NCBI GenBank assembly: GCA_964016985.1
Contig: OZ024827.1
Location: forward strand, 53,610,684 to 53,674,683
Source of the DNA: Anodontia alba
Lineage: Eukaryota; Mollusca; Bivalvia; Lucinida; Lucinidae
Length of the DNA: 64,000 nucleotides
Direction: 5' to 3'
The notes under the pieces were generated by a model. That model was not told the DNA's origin, did no database searches, and was given only the letters and a program-made list of their open reading frames with translations. The position numbers and the translations under genes are program-made. This document shows, in pieces, positions 10,791-21,116 of this stretch. How positions within the stretch are numbered: the stretch's first letter is position 1; each line of letters starts with the position of its first letter.

Positions 10791-11230
10791 TATTTAATAA
10801 AACTACGTGCTTTTATGGAATAAATTCGACATATTTGTTGCCATGGCAACAGACATTTCTTTGTCATGTTGATTGCGTTCATAAATTTGTGTTTCAATAT
10901 TTAACAACTATTAAACTATCAAGTGGATATGCTTTTAATTACATTGTTCTCAGATTGCTGCCATGAAATCTATTAAAGACAAACAATTTTATAATACAGC
11001 ATGTAGTGTATTGTTGTTGCCATAGCAACCATTACAATTGTTTTTTCAAACTTATTTTTGAAGATGCCCCATGGTGACTTATATTTTAAAAAGTTTTCAA
11101 TATATTAAATGAGGCAGAATTTTGTCATTCGTGAACCAGTCATTACATATGGTTTTTCAAACTTATTTTTGTTGTTTTTGAAGATGTTCCATGTTGACAT
11201 ATATTTAGAAAAGGTTTCAATATTTTTCTA
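10791..11230. repeat. Short local tandem duplications
   Basis: 11,038-11,105 and 11,148-11,225 are imperfect direct repeats (TTTTTCAAACTTATTTTTG, then GAAGATG.TCCATG.TGAC, then TTTCAATAT). The region also holds the RFX-type palindrome at 10,838-10,851 and a one-mismatch form near 11,018. Confidence 0.65.
10838..10851. promoter_or_regulatory. RFX X-box-like palindrome GTTGCCATGGCAAC
   Basis: A perfect 14-bp GTTGCCATGGCAAC, the consensus of the symmetrical X-box bound by RFX transcription factors in animals. One-mismatch forms lie at about 10,685, 11,018 and 13,836. There is no adjacent gene, so the match to the motif is seen and function is unknown. Confidence 0.4.
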
Positions 11231-11473
11231 TTTTTAGCTCTGGCGGCCATTATATTCATTGGAACAGTTTTACCTATTTTCGTAGAGATTTATATAGGCA
11301 ATATTCCTGTGATGTTTGGCTGAAATTGGTCCAGTGCTGAAAATGAAAATGAGAAAATGTCATTTATGGCAAATTGTTGATGCAGCACGATGCACGACAA
11401 ACGTCGCAAGACGGACATTGACCGATCACAATTTAGCTCATAATGAGCACTTCATGCTAAGGAGAGCTAAAAC
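11231..11473 (+). mobile_element. Short Helentron-like remnant
   Basis: Begins TTTTTAGCTCTGGCGGCCAT. Its end carries a decayed stem-loop (TTTAGCTCATAATGAGCACT, then TCATGCTAAGGAGAGCTAAAA) preceded by GACGGACATTGACCGATCAC. The end structure parallels 17,075-17,127 (hairpin ending AGGTGAGCTAAAA). About 240 bp long with a single core segment. Assignment rests on the shared 3' hairpin. Confidence 0.55.
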
Positions 11474-12085
11474 GATATTATAAGCAATATATTAGGAGAG
11501 AATGAAAACTTTTGGTAACTTTTTGAAAACTTTTGGTAAATAGCATAAAAAAACAGTCTAATGGGCTCTTTTGACAATTCTAGATCCTATGTGACCTTGA
11601 AAATAAGGTCAAGGTCACCAAAACTTAGTCATCTCTTTGCCCTATCCCAGTTGTATTCAGGTAAGTTTCAAAATAATTCATCATTCAGTTCCGGGTAAAA
11701 CTAGATTTTATTGAATTTCAAGATGCAAAATTAACAAACATGAAGATTTTCACAGTAGAGATGCTGCAGATGTAACATTTTTCTTTAAAGGGAGGTTAGT
11801 GAGATAGGATATTACTGTCTAACAAACAGAGGAAGGTATAACGTGGATGTGATATATTTTAAAAGAGAAACGGTGTTTAAAATATGGTACCTCAAGTTCA
11901 TACTGAATTACCCCACCCACTTTCATGATCATGCTACTCCAAAACTAGGGCTTACGTGGCAAAAGCAATACTGTTTTAGTAAATGGGGCATTATAGGTAA
12001 TGCATCAGCATAAAATGAAGACTTTTGTTAAAGGGGCAGGAAAAGGTCCTTATGGACACCCGCCTTTTCCTCCTATAAATAGATC
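11474..12085. other. Non-coding, no gene recognised
   Basis: Contains short internal repeats of AACTTTTGGTAA (11,507 and 11,529) and ATGTGACCTTGAAAATAAGG plus GTCAAGGTCACC, motifs common in Helentron core repeats. No element boundary is clear. Confidence 0.45.
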
Positions 12086-12508
12086 ACGTATAAATAGATC
12101 ACGTGCACTGGCTCACGGCTTAGTTGTGCACCGCCGTGACACATCGGATACAAGCGCTGTCGCAGATTGACCTTATTGACCTTCAGTTTCAGACGGTGAG
12201 CAGCGTATGCCTTCTGATGTCTTGTAAACAACGATAACTGTGAACCGAAAGAACGAACAATGTACATAAAATTAAAACGTAATGGTACACGAAATTAAGA
12301 ATATTCTCTCTGTGTGTGTATGTGTGCGTGCGTGTGTGTGTGTGTTGGGGTGAGGAAGGCAGGGAAGGGAGGACGGGAGAGGTGATTCACTTATTTCAAA
12401 CTGTGTGTGGGGAGGGGGGGAGGGGACGGGGAAGATGATTCACTTATTTCAAACTGCATTGAAAAATCTAGCCAATAAGTATTTTCATTTTGGTCAGTTC
12501 TTAATACA

Positions 12509-12571
12509 GTCCTCTGTGGTGTAGTGGCCTCCTACGAACAGACCCGTCGGGTTTGAGTCTCATTGGAGACA

Positions 12572-12575
<4 letters not shown>
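12509..12575 (+). mobile_element. tRNA-like SINE head, copy 2
   Basis: CTCTGTGGTGTAGTGGCCTC followed by GTCGGGTTTGAGTCTC, a somewhat better B-box fit than copy 1. It runs straight into a GT microsatellite. Confidence 0.45.

Positions 12576-12630
<55 letters not shown>
12572..12630. repeat. (GT)n microsatellite
   Basis: About 29 uninterrupted GT units. In duplication copy 1 the same site (9,982-10,010) has a short GT run followed by poly-T. Confidence 0.95.
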
Positions 12631-12632
<2 letters not shown>

Positions 12633-13381
12633 TTATTTAACAAACATTTTTAGCTTTTGTTTTTCTTTATTTTTTTTCATCTTTTACTTTATTTTGATAT
12701 TGTTTAACCTGTTAGCATAACTTCAGTACGATCCAAATCATATTTCGGAAATCAAAAACAACATTTTTACGGGCAATAGCGTAAAACACTGCCTTTCATT
12801 CTTTCTTTCTTTCTTTCATCACGTCTAAACTTCCAAGGAGGACACAGACGGTGTACATTGTACATCCCGGGTTGCAGAATGAAGGCCTACAAGTAATCTG
12901 AATTAGCGTATGGTTCTTGCACTTGGTGTGAATTTCCCAGCACAGAGACCTCCAGTTAACGTCCCGATCCGAAGAACGGCACACTGTTTTCATTTCATGC
13001 CTGCAAATGACATGAAGGAAACCGTATTCTTGCATAAAATCCTATGAACATAGCTGAAGTTATTCTTGAATGGACCAGAATCCGTGTTCAAACAACAAAA
13101 CCCATGTTTAAATCATGAAATTCACGTGCTGTTTGAAGATGGGCCTTGCTTTAATTACGTTACGTTGAGCGACGTAACGTTATCGCCCTGAATTTTAGAA
13201 TCCAGAGGGTCATTGCGCAACTGGCGTCATTGTAAACAACATTCTGAACTAGCCGCCATGTTAGTTTGCCGTCGCATTTGAAGAGTTTATATGGCGCCTG
13301 TATTACAATGGGAAAACGTCTAGAGAACCACCTGACCTTGGATTCCTATATTTGGCATATAGTTTAGGATCAGTATGTAGG

Positions 13382-13540
13382 ATTTTCGGTGTCTGAATAT
13401 AGGGATCATCCATGGTTTTTCACCTCGGAAGATATTTGAACACTCGGCCTAGCAGCCTCATGTTAACAGCTTCGTCGGGACCCGGCAAATGTTAATGCAT
13501 GGAAAACCATGGGTGATTCCTATATTCAGACACCGAAAAT
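13382..13540. repeat. 40-bp inverted repeat (hairpin)
   Basis: ATTTTCGGTGTCTGAATATA (13,382 on) pairs with TATATTCAGACACCGAAAAT (13,521-13,540). The arms extend to about 40 bases each with few mismatches and a ~79-base loop. It overlaps the junction at which the two segmental copies differ. Confidence 0.9.
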
Positions 13541-13622
13541 TCCCTCGCCTAAGCCTGGGGTCTAACCCGGTACCGTTAGCTCTAGAGGCCAGTGCGCTCA
13601 CCACTGAGCTACCGCGCTACCT
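13520..13622 (-). mobile_element. tRNA-like SINE head (minus), copy 2
   Basis: Minus strand: GGTAGCGCGGTAGCTCAGTG (A box TAGCTCAGTGG) and CCGGGTTAGACCCCAGG (B box). This is the best preserved form of the head seen at 10,385-10,482. Confidence 0.65.
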
Positions 13623-13970
13623 AAAATACATGTTTTTATACGTCTTTGTTATGGGATAAATGTATGTGTTTTGTTGACAGGGCAACACAAAGCTAAATGA
13701 TGTGAATGTTGCTTTTCACACAGAGACAGATACTTGATAAGTGACACATTAAACCAGTCAAATAATAAACCTTTACCTTTCATAGTTAAAATCAGTCAAA
13801 ACCACATATTATTTCAATAAAGGAAACAGTTTTGTTTCCATGGCAACGCAATTTTTTCTTAAGTGATAACTTCTTTCTTTCTAAATTGTCATCCACTACT
13901 TGACAATCAAAGTGTTGAAAAAAAAAAAAAAATAAATAAATAAATAGAATTGCAGTGTAAACGGGCAGTA

Positions 13971-14455
13971 ATCTCGTCACTCATGGCCACTTGTTATGCA
14001 AAGAAATAAGTGACGCGAATAGGGACATGAGTAGCGCGAGCTAAAATGGTGGCTATTTCAGGTGGGTTTCGACAATCTGGGACTTTTGTCGTCTAGGAGG
14101 GCGTTATTTTAAAACTCGGAGAATGCTATACTGCGTGGAATTAAATTCCATACAACCCAGCACCAAAATTTACGTCAAAATATAGCTACGGTTCCAGGAA
14201 TTTCTTTCATTATGGCGGCAATCGTTCCGAGTTTGGTGCTATTTTGGTCGATTTACCCATTAAAATGAATGTTTTCAGCAATATCTGCATCTTGCTTAAC
14301 GACTTGAATTGGACAGACGCCATCACTTGGCATATGTATTACAATCATAACAATGCAAACCATCAATGCAACCAACAAAAACGGAAAATGCTAAAATTAT
14401 AGGGCAGAAAGAGCAGCGCGTGCGGATATGAGAACTAGGATATGAGTGACGAGAG
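13971..14455. mobile_element. Possible MITE with short inverted ends
   Basis: TCTCGTCACTCAT near 13,972 recurs as its reverse complement ATGAGTGACGAGA at about 14,441-14,453. The interior has no coding frame, and no target-site duplication is recognised. Weak call. Confidence 0.35.
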
Positions 14456-14528
14456 TTGACAAAATGAAAACAGCAACAACAAAAAAAACAAAAAAAACAA
14501 GAGGACCATGATGGTCCTATATCGCTCA

Positions 14529-14820
14529 CCTGAGGGGGTGGTCGGGTGGTGCGAAGGTGCTGTATATCTTACATCACTGGGGCGTCCAACTGATATTGGC
14601 TTACAGTTGGGCAAGGCCTGCTATCCTTGTAGTGGGTAAGGGTAGAGGGGGAATGTTTTTATTTCTTCTGTTTCTTCACTTTCATTCCTGTTCCTCTTTC
14701 TTCCCTGTCCCTCTCTTTCATCTCCTCTACTCTCTCTTCTATCTCTTTTCTCCCTTTCTCTGGGAGACGACACAAAATGACCCTCAAGGGTTGACGTGTC
14801 GTTAAACCCCAACACAATCA
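14529..14820 (+). mobile_element. SINE-like element nested in the Helentron-like element
   Basis: About 290 bp. It starts with GGGGTGGTCGGGTGGTGCGA, has a pyrimidine-rich middle (14,660-14,762), and ends GACGTGTCGTTAAACCCCAA then CACAATCA. ATCGCTCA flanks it (14,521-14,528 and 14,821-14,828), a likely target-site duplication. An inverted copy is at 18,886-19,175. No clear pol III boxes. The tail resembles that of the tRNA-derived SINEs. Confidence 0.7.
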
Positions 14821-14899
14821 ATCGCTCAACAGCTTTGCATACTTACTGTTGAAGTTTCAGCCAAGTTCACTGCTCTAAGATTTTTGTATAAATTTTATA

Positions 14900-16860
14900 G
14901 CCCTGCACCCCAGCGGCCATGTTTTTTTCATGCATCATGATGGCTTGAACTGAATATTGAAAGAGGGTCACCAAAGGAACAATTTTGCCATTATATTGAA
15001 ATTGGTCCAGTCTATAAATGTCTTATATAGATATATGGGGAAAATAAGCCCCACCCCCTAACGGCCATGTTTTTTGACAAATCATGACAGCTTGAACAAA
15101 CTTGGTAGAGGGTCACCAAAGGAAAAATCCTGACAAGTTATATTGAAATCGGTTCAGTGGTTTCTGACAAGAAGATTTTTAAAGTTTTCTATTTAGATAT
15201 ATAGGGAAAATAAGCCCCACCCCTAGCAACCATGTTTTTTGACTAATCATGATTGCTTGAACAATCTTGGTAGAGGGTCACCAAAGCAACATTCCTGCCA
15301 AGTAATATTGAAATCAGTCGGGTGGTTTCTGACAAGAAGAATTTTGAAGTTTTCTATACAGATATATACGGAAAATAAGCCCCGCCCCCTGACGGCCATG
15401 TTTTTTGACGTATCATGAGGGCGCAATCTTGGTAGAAGATCGCCAAAGCAACATTCCTGTCAAGTTACATTGAACTCAATCCAACTGTTTCTTATGAGAA
15501 GATTTTTAAAGTTTTCTATATAGATATATAGGGAAAATATGCCCCGCCCACTAGCGGCCATGTTTTTTGACGAATCATGATGGCTTAAACAATCTTGGTA
15601 GAGGGTCACCAAAGAAACATTCCTGCCAAGTTATATTGAAATCGGTCCATTGGTTTATGACAAGAAGATTTTTAAACTTTTCTATATAGATATATTGGGA
15701 AAATAAGCCCCTCCCCCTGGCGACCATGTTTTTTGACGAATCATGATAACTTGAACAATCTTGGTAGAGGGTCAACAAGGAAAGATTTCTACCAAGTTAT
15801 AATGAAAACGGCCCAGTGGTTTCTGACAAGAAGATTTTATAAAGTTTTCTTTATAGATATATAGGGAAAATAAGCCCCACCCCCTAGCGGCCATGTTTTT
15901 TGACGAATCATGACGGCTTGAACAATCTTGGTAGAGGGTCACCAAAGCATATTCCTGTCAAGTTACATTGAACTCGAGCCAACGATTTCTTACGAGAAGA
16001 TTTTTAAAGTTTTCTTTTTAGATATATAGGGAAAATATGCCCCACCCCCTAGCGGCCGTGTTTTTTGACGAATCATGACAGCTTGAAAAATCTTGGTAGA
16101 GGGTCACCAAATCAACATTCCTGCCAAGTTATATTGAAATTGGTCCATTGGTTTCTGACAAGAAGATTTTTAAACTTTTCTATATAGATATATAGGGAAA
16201 ATAAGCCCCTCCCCCCCTGGCGGCCATGTTTTTTGACGAATCCAAATGGCTTGAACGATCTTGGTAGAGGATCACCAAAGGAACATTTCTGCAAAATTAT
16301 ATTGAAATCGATCCAGTGGTTTCTGACAAGAAGATTTTAAAAGTTTTCTATATAGATATATAGGGAAAATAAGCCCCGCCCCCTGGCAGCCATGTTTTTT
16401 TGACGAATCCAAATGGCTTGAACAATCTTAGTAAAGGATCACCAAAGGAACATTTCTGCAAAATTATATAGAAATCGGTTCAGTGGTTTCTGACAAGAAG
16501 ATTTTGAAAGTTTTTTATATAGATTATATAGGGAAAATAGGCCCCGTCCCCTGGCGGCCATGTTTTTTGACGAATCCAAATGGCTTGAACAATCTTGGTA
16601 CACGATCACCAAAGGAACATTTCTGCAAATTTATATTGAAATTGGTCCAGTGGTTTCTGACAAGAAGATTTTTAAAGTTTTCTATGTAGATATATAGGGA
16701 AAATAAGCCCCGCCCCCTGGCGGCCATGTTTTTTCACGAATCCAAATGGCTTGAACAATCTTGGTAGAGGATCACCAAAGGAAAATTGCTGCAAAATTAT
16801 ATTGAAATCGGTCCAGTGGTTTCGGACAAGAAGATTTTTTAAGTTTTTAGTTAAAAAATC
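14900..16860 (+). repeat. ~165-bp tandem core repeats
   Basis: About 12 tandem units. GCCATGTTTTTTGA recurs near 15,064, 15,229, 15,397, 15,557, 15,724, 15,891, 16,056, 16,222, 16,390, 16,557 and 16,720. Each unit contains TAGATATATAGGGAAAATA, AGCCCCRCCCCCTRGCGGCC, a CTTGAACAATCTTGGTAGAG block and TTTCTGACAAGAAGATTTT. The first unit is the most diverged. Open frames here are repeat products. Confidence 0.95.
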
Positions 16861-17095
16861 TATTTTTAGCGCCTGTGACCTAGATATGCAATGGACCGGA
16901 ACCATATGAACAACTTTGAAAGAGGACCAACCAGGATCATTCCTGTGAAGGTTGGTCAAAATCCAATCAGTGGTTTAGGAGGAGAAGTTGTTTAAAGATT
17001 GTGAACGGACGGACGGACAGACGGACGACGACGACGACGACGCCGCCGCCGACGACGACGATGACGACGGACGGTGAGTGATCACAAAAGCTCAC

Positions 17096-17126
<31 letters not shown>

Positions 17127-17397
17127 ATGGGATTCCGAGTCAGTGCTTGTTGGAAATATTTATAAAAGATTTTGGTACAATTCCATCTTTTTAAGTTCCA
17201 GTAAAAATAGTTCCGAATGAAACAGGAAAAAACAAAACAAACATTTTGAGAGTATTTTCATTACATATATCCCAGAAATTTAGCATACTAATACTACATA
17301 TATCAAGGAAGAAAAAAATGCACAATATAAATATCTGCTTTAAATACGGATGCAACATGTATTTTCTGTCAGTTATGCCTCTAAACCATATATGCTT

Positions 17398-17590
17398 TAA
17401 CGCGTAGCATTCAACAGACGACATTTTGAACGAATTTTTTTTTTTTTTTTTTTTTTTCTTCAGAAAAATAGCTTTGATAGTTCATGCCTAAGGAGACAAT
17501 TTACATAAACCCGCAAAGCTTATTTTCTGTAAAATAGAACCCAAATAATATATCGTCTATTTATCTTTTGTTGAATTTGCCCAGAGAGTC
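17398..17590. mobile_element. Palindromic MITE-like hairpin, copy c
   Basis: TTCAACAGACGACATTTTGA at the left and TTGAATTTGCCCAGAGAGTC at the right. The diverged centre keeps TCATGCCTAAGGAGACAATT. A poly-T of about 20 lies in the left arm (17,437-17,458). Confidence 0.65.
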
Positions 17591-18253
17591 ATATATATGC
17601 TTACTTCTACTACATGCACCTTTCTGTTATCAATCATAATTTGACAGTATTGTGGTAGAGGTTCCGATTTGTGTGTAGTTAGTTTGATTCTCCGCTGAAT
17701 AATACCAACGACCCTATAATCGAAAAATTGTAGGCCTATTAGCTAGTAGTAGCTATTCGTTTGCTTGGCACTCAACACAGAGCTAATGCTGGTTAGTCAT
17801 CAAGTGTCAGGATAAAGCGACTGAGTAATAGTCCAAACTTCAAGCCAAGCATTTGTCATATAACATGAAAGAGAACATTGGCAGGACTATAAGATTCCTG
17901 AATGCAATGTCAAACCATGTATTCTCCCAAGCAACAGGTATTAACTGTATTGAAGGATAAGATAAAAACAAAAAAAAAAAAAAAAAAAAAAAAAAAAACA
18001 ATAATAGAACATACATCTTGTAAAAAGATTTCAAAATATTTACTCGGTAGAGAGTAGTCCACTGTTTTATTAGCTGACGTTGTTCATTCCTTTTCGATCA
18101 AGTGGTGTTTTGTATAGACATTTCATGTATTCATGTATTTAAGCTACCAACCATAGATCTAGATAAGAGAGGGTATCAGGTACATATTGTAAAGAGCTTT
18201 TACGTTTAATTCTTAACGCCGAAAGCAGATTTGTAGCAGACTCGGGGTGCGCG
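17591..18253. other. Non-coding, no gene recognised
   Basis: AT-rich spacer with poly-A at 17,970-17,998, leading to the assembly gap. Confidence 0.5.
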
Positions 18254-18453
18254 NNNNNNNNNNNNNNNNNNNNNNNNNNNNNNNNNNNNNNNNNNNNNNN
18301 NNNNNNNNNNNNNNNNNNNNNNNNNNNNNNNNNNNNNNNNNNNNNNNNNNNNNNNNNNNNNNNNNNNNNNNNNNNNNNNNNNNNNNNNNNNNNNNNNNNN
18401 NNNNNNNNNNNNNNNNNNNNNNNNNNNNNNNNNNNNNNNNNNNNNNNNNNNNN
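18254..18453. other. Assembly gap (200 N)
   Basis: Exactly 200 unknown bases. The sequence immediately to the right is a two-unit tandem repeat, so the gap may hide more repeat units. Confidence 0.99.
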
Positions 18454-18454
18454 G

Positions 18455-18770
18455 CTAGGTTTTTTCCAACATTTATTTTAATTTCTGGTTTTCACTATGC
18501 TTATGAGCTAACCAGATCCGTTGGCTAAATATAGAACAGGAGTGGTTGGCATGACATTCCCTTATTTGGGGCCCAGGAGGGTAAACTATGTTCTTACATG
18601 TATCTAATGCGACAAAGTACTGTATGTTCGATGTATTATTATTTTTTTTCCACCTTTCATCCTCTTCTTTTTCTGTTTTGATTGTGCTTATCAGCTAGCC
18701 AGTTCCCATGACTAAATAAAGAACTGGTGTGGTTGGCATCACATTTTATTATATGGGGCCCAGGCTCGTG
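18455..18770. repeat. Two diverged ~187-bp units beside the gap
   Basis: The blocks GCTTATGAGCTAACCAG / GCTTATCAGCTAGCCAG, CTAAATA.AGAAC, GTGGTTGGCAT.ACATT and TGGGGCCCAGG recur with a spacing of about 186-187 bp. The spacing, and shared pieces such as TTTTTCCAAC and ACATTCCCTTAT.TGGGG, suggest highly diverged relatives of the satellite that begins at 19.7 kb. Confidence 0.6.
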
Positions 18771-18885
18771 TTGTGGGGTAGGGGTGTGCGGTTACTTCCT
18801 ATATAATACGAATGTGCGTGCCGAATGCCGCCCCCACCTCCTTTTTCAGCGCTGCCAGGTATATGATTGGCCCCCTTTTTTCATT

Positions 18886-19175
18886 TGATTGTGTTGGGGT
18901 TTAACGACACGTCAACCCTTGAGGGTCATTTTGTGTCATCTCCCAGAGAAAGGGAGAAAAGAGAAAGAAGAGAGAGTAGAGGAGATGAAAGGGAGGTACA
19001 GGGAAGAAAGAGGAACAGGAATGAAAGTGAAGAAACAGAAGAAATAAAAACATTCCCCCTCTACCCTTACCCACTACAAGGATAGCAGGCCTTGCCCAAC
19101 TGTAAGCCAATATCAGTTGGACGCCCCGGTGATGTAAGATACACAGCACCTTCGCACCACCCGACCACCCCTCCC
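18886..19175 (-). mobile_element. SINE-like element, inverted copy
   Basis: Reverse complement of the element at 14,529-14,820, with a few substitutions. It starts TTGATTGTGTTGGGGTTTAA and runs through a purine-rich middle to GGTGATGTAAGATACACAGC and CACCCGACCACCCC. Confidence 0.8.
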
Positions 19176-19469
19176 CTTTTTTCAACAAAAAGTATATGAA
19201 TGACCCGAGTTTTCTGGATTTCTGTGTGAAAGGCCTCATTTTCTGACATCCTGGTATATGTATATGCACATATTTTTCGCTCAGAGAGTTTTCGAGACTG
19301 CTTTTATTTATTGGGCTGAAATTGTCACAGTGTGACATATATAAAACTGAGTTTTTTGTGTTGTACTTGTAATGTTTGTTTCTTTGATTGATTTCTTGCA
19401 TAACTGCAACTGCATGGTAAACAGACATGGTCATGTCAGGACGGTCAGTTAAGTTCACGAAACCTTTAC

Positions 19470-19667
19470 TTAAAGCGGCTAACCAGTACTCAGTGCATAT
19501 TCCTTGCCAATAACTGACAACTGTCCTTCGTCAATCAGCAGAATGGAGGGAATGACCGTAGAAAATATTTCATAATCTCAACTAAAGAATGCTGCCGAAC
19601 TGGAGGATCGAACACCAGACCTCCTGATTGCCAGTCGGACGCGTTCCCGGCTGAGCTAGCGGACATT
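19470..19667 (-). mobile_element. tRNA-derived SINE, family 2, minus copy
   Basis: On the minus strand an A box (GCTAGCTCAGCCGG), then TCCGACTGGCAATCAGGAGG and a B box (GGTGTTCGATCCTCC), then the body with GAAATATTTTCTACGGTCAT as in 2,512-2,821. It lacks the AAAC-type tail, so it is 3'-truncated or decayed. Confidence 0.8.
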
Positions 19668-21116
19668 GAAACAGAAATATGCTGGAGATCACTGTATCTA
19701 TTGTAGCACATGTTGAATTTTAAATATTTTTTCTCAGATATCCAGCCTCTTATTTTCTCATAACAATTATGACTTTCAAGTATGTAAGTAGATATACCAG
19801 CTGCAAAGAAATAGGGAAGCGATTTTGTATACAAGGGCCAATATATTGAAAATAGGTAAAAATATCGAAAATCAGGATTGTCTAATTTCAGTAATTTTTT
19901 TACGGTATTCCAATCTCTTATTATCTTAGAATTATTATGTGCATTTGGTAGCTAGGTATCCTGGGTACATCATAGATGGATGGAATTTCCATCACATTCC
20001 AATGTATGGGGGCTACAGGAGACCAATATGGTGTAATACATCAAAAAAAATAGGAAAATGAAGTGTTCGCTAATTTAAGTTTTTTTTTTTTTTTTGTCCA
20101 ACCTCTTATGTCATTCAAATCATTATGTGCATTTAGTAGCAAGGTACCCTGGGTACATCCTTTGTGAGGGTAGATTCCGTCACATTCCCTAGTATGGGGG
20201 CTACAGGGGGCCAATATGTTGAAAATATGCTAGAAATACCGAAAAATCAAGGGTTTGCTAAATTCAACTTTTATTTTTACTGTTCCAACCCCTTATTTTC
20301 TTAAAATGGTTATATGCATTTAGTACCTAGGAACCCTGGGTATAACCTGTGTGGGGGTAGATCCCTTCACATTCCCTTGTAATGGGGCTACAGGAGACCA
20401 ATATGGTGAAAATACATCAAAAATATAAGAAAATGAAGTGTTCGCTAATTTAAGTAATATTTTTCGTTTTTTTTTTTAACCTCTTATTTCATACAAATGA
20501 TTATGTGCATTTAGTAGCTAGGTACCCTGGGTACATCCTTTGTGGGTGTAGATTCCGTCACATTCCCTAGTATGGGGGCTACAGGGGGCCAATATGTTGA
20601 AAATACGCCAGAAATATCGAAAAATCAAGGGTTTGCTAATTTCAAGTTTTTGTTTTACTGTTCCAACCCCTTATTTTCTTAAAATTAGTATATGCATTTA
20701 GTATCTAGGAACCCTGGGTATATCCTGGGTGGGGGTAGATCCCGTCACATTCCCTTGTAATGCGGCTACAGGAGACCAATATGGTGAAAATACGTCAAAA
20801 ATATAGGAAAATGAAGTGTTCGCTAAATTAAGTAATTTTTTTTCGGTTTTGCAGCCTCTTATTTCATTCAAATGATTATGTGCATTCAGTAGCTAGGTAC
20901 CCTGGGTACATCCTTTGTGGGGGTAGATTCCGTCACATTCCCTAGTATGGGGGCTACAGGGGGCCAATCTGTTGAAAATATTCCAGAAATATCGAAAAAT
21001 CAAGGGTTTGATAATTTCAAGTTTTTGTTTTACTGTTCCAACCCCTTATTTTCTTAAAATGGTAATATGCATTTAGTACTTAGGAACCCTGGTTATATCC
21101 TGGGTGGGGGTAGATC

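Larger units (their letters stand above)
12090..13963. repeat. Segmental duplication, copy 2
   Basis: Second copy of the 9,465-10,790 block. It is about 550 bp longer, mainly because 13,022-13,510 has no counterpart in copy 1. That extra part ends in the 40-bp inverted repeat at 13,382-13,540. The junction in copy 1 falls in the right arm of this hairpin. Confidence 0.9.
14497..17127 (+). mobile_element. Helentron/pearl-like element with ~165-bp core repeats
   Basis: Non-autonomous element with the pearl architecture known from bivalves. The left end ACAAGA is followed by the palindrome GGACCATGATGGTCC and TCGCTCACCTGAG. A tandem core array (about 14,900-16,860) leads into a GGAC/GACG microsatellite (17,004-17,076). 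The right end is a long 3' hairpin AGCTCACCTTGAGC ... GGCTCAGGTGAGCT (17,089-17,120). The left CTCACCTGAG is the inverse of the right hairpin arm, as in Helentrons. No Rep/helicase is present, so mobilisation would be in trans. A SINE-like element is nested near the left end. Element class is inference from architecture. Confidence 0.72.

Noticed and set aside
16112..16959. Similar 60-95 codon minus-strand frames at 15.6-17.0 kb
   Set aside because: Products of the ~165-bp Helentron-like core repeats, with no conserved start or stop between units.
18247..18528. Open frame spanning the assembly gap
   Set aside because: It is open only because the 200 N bases contain no stop codons.
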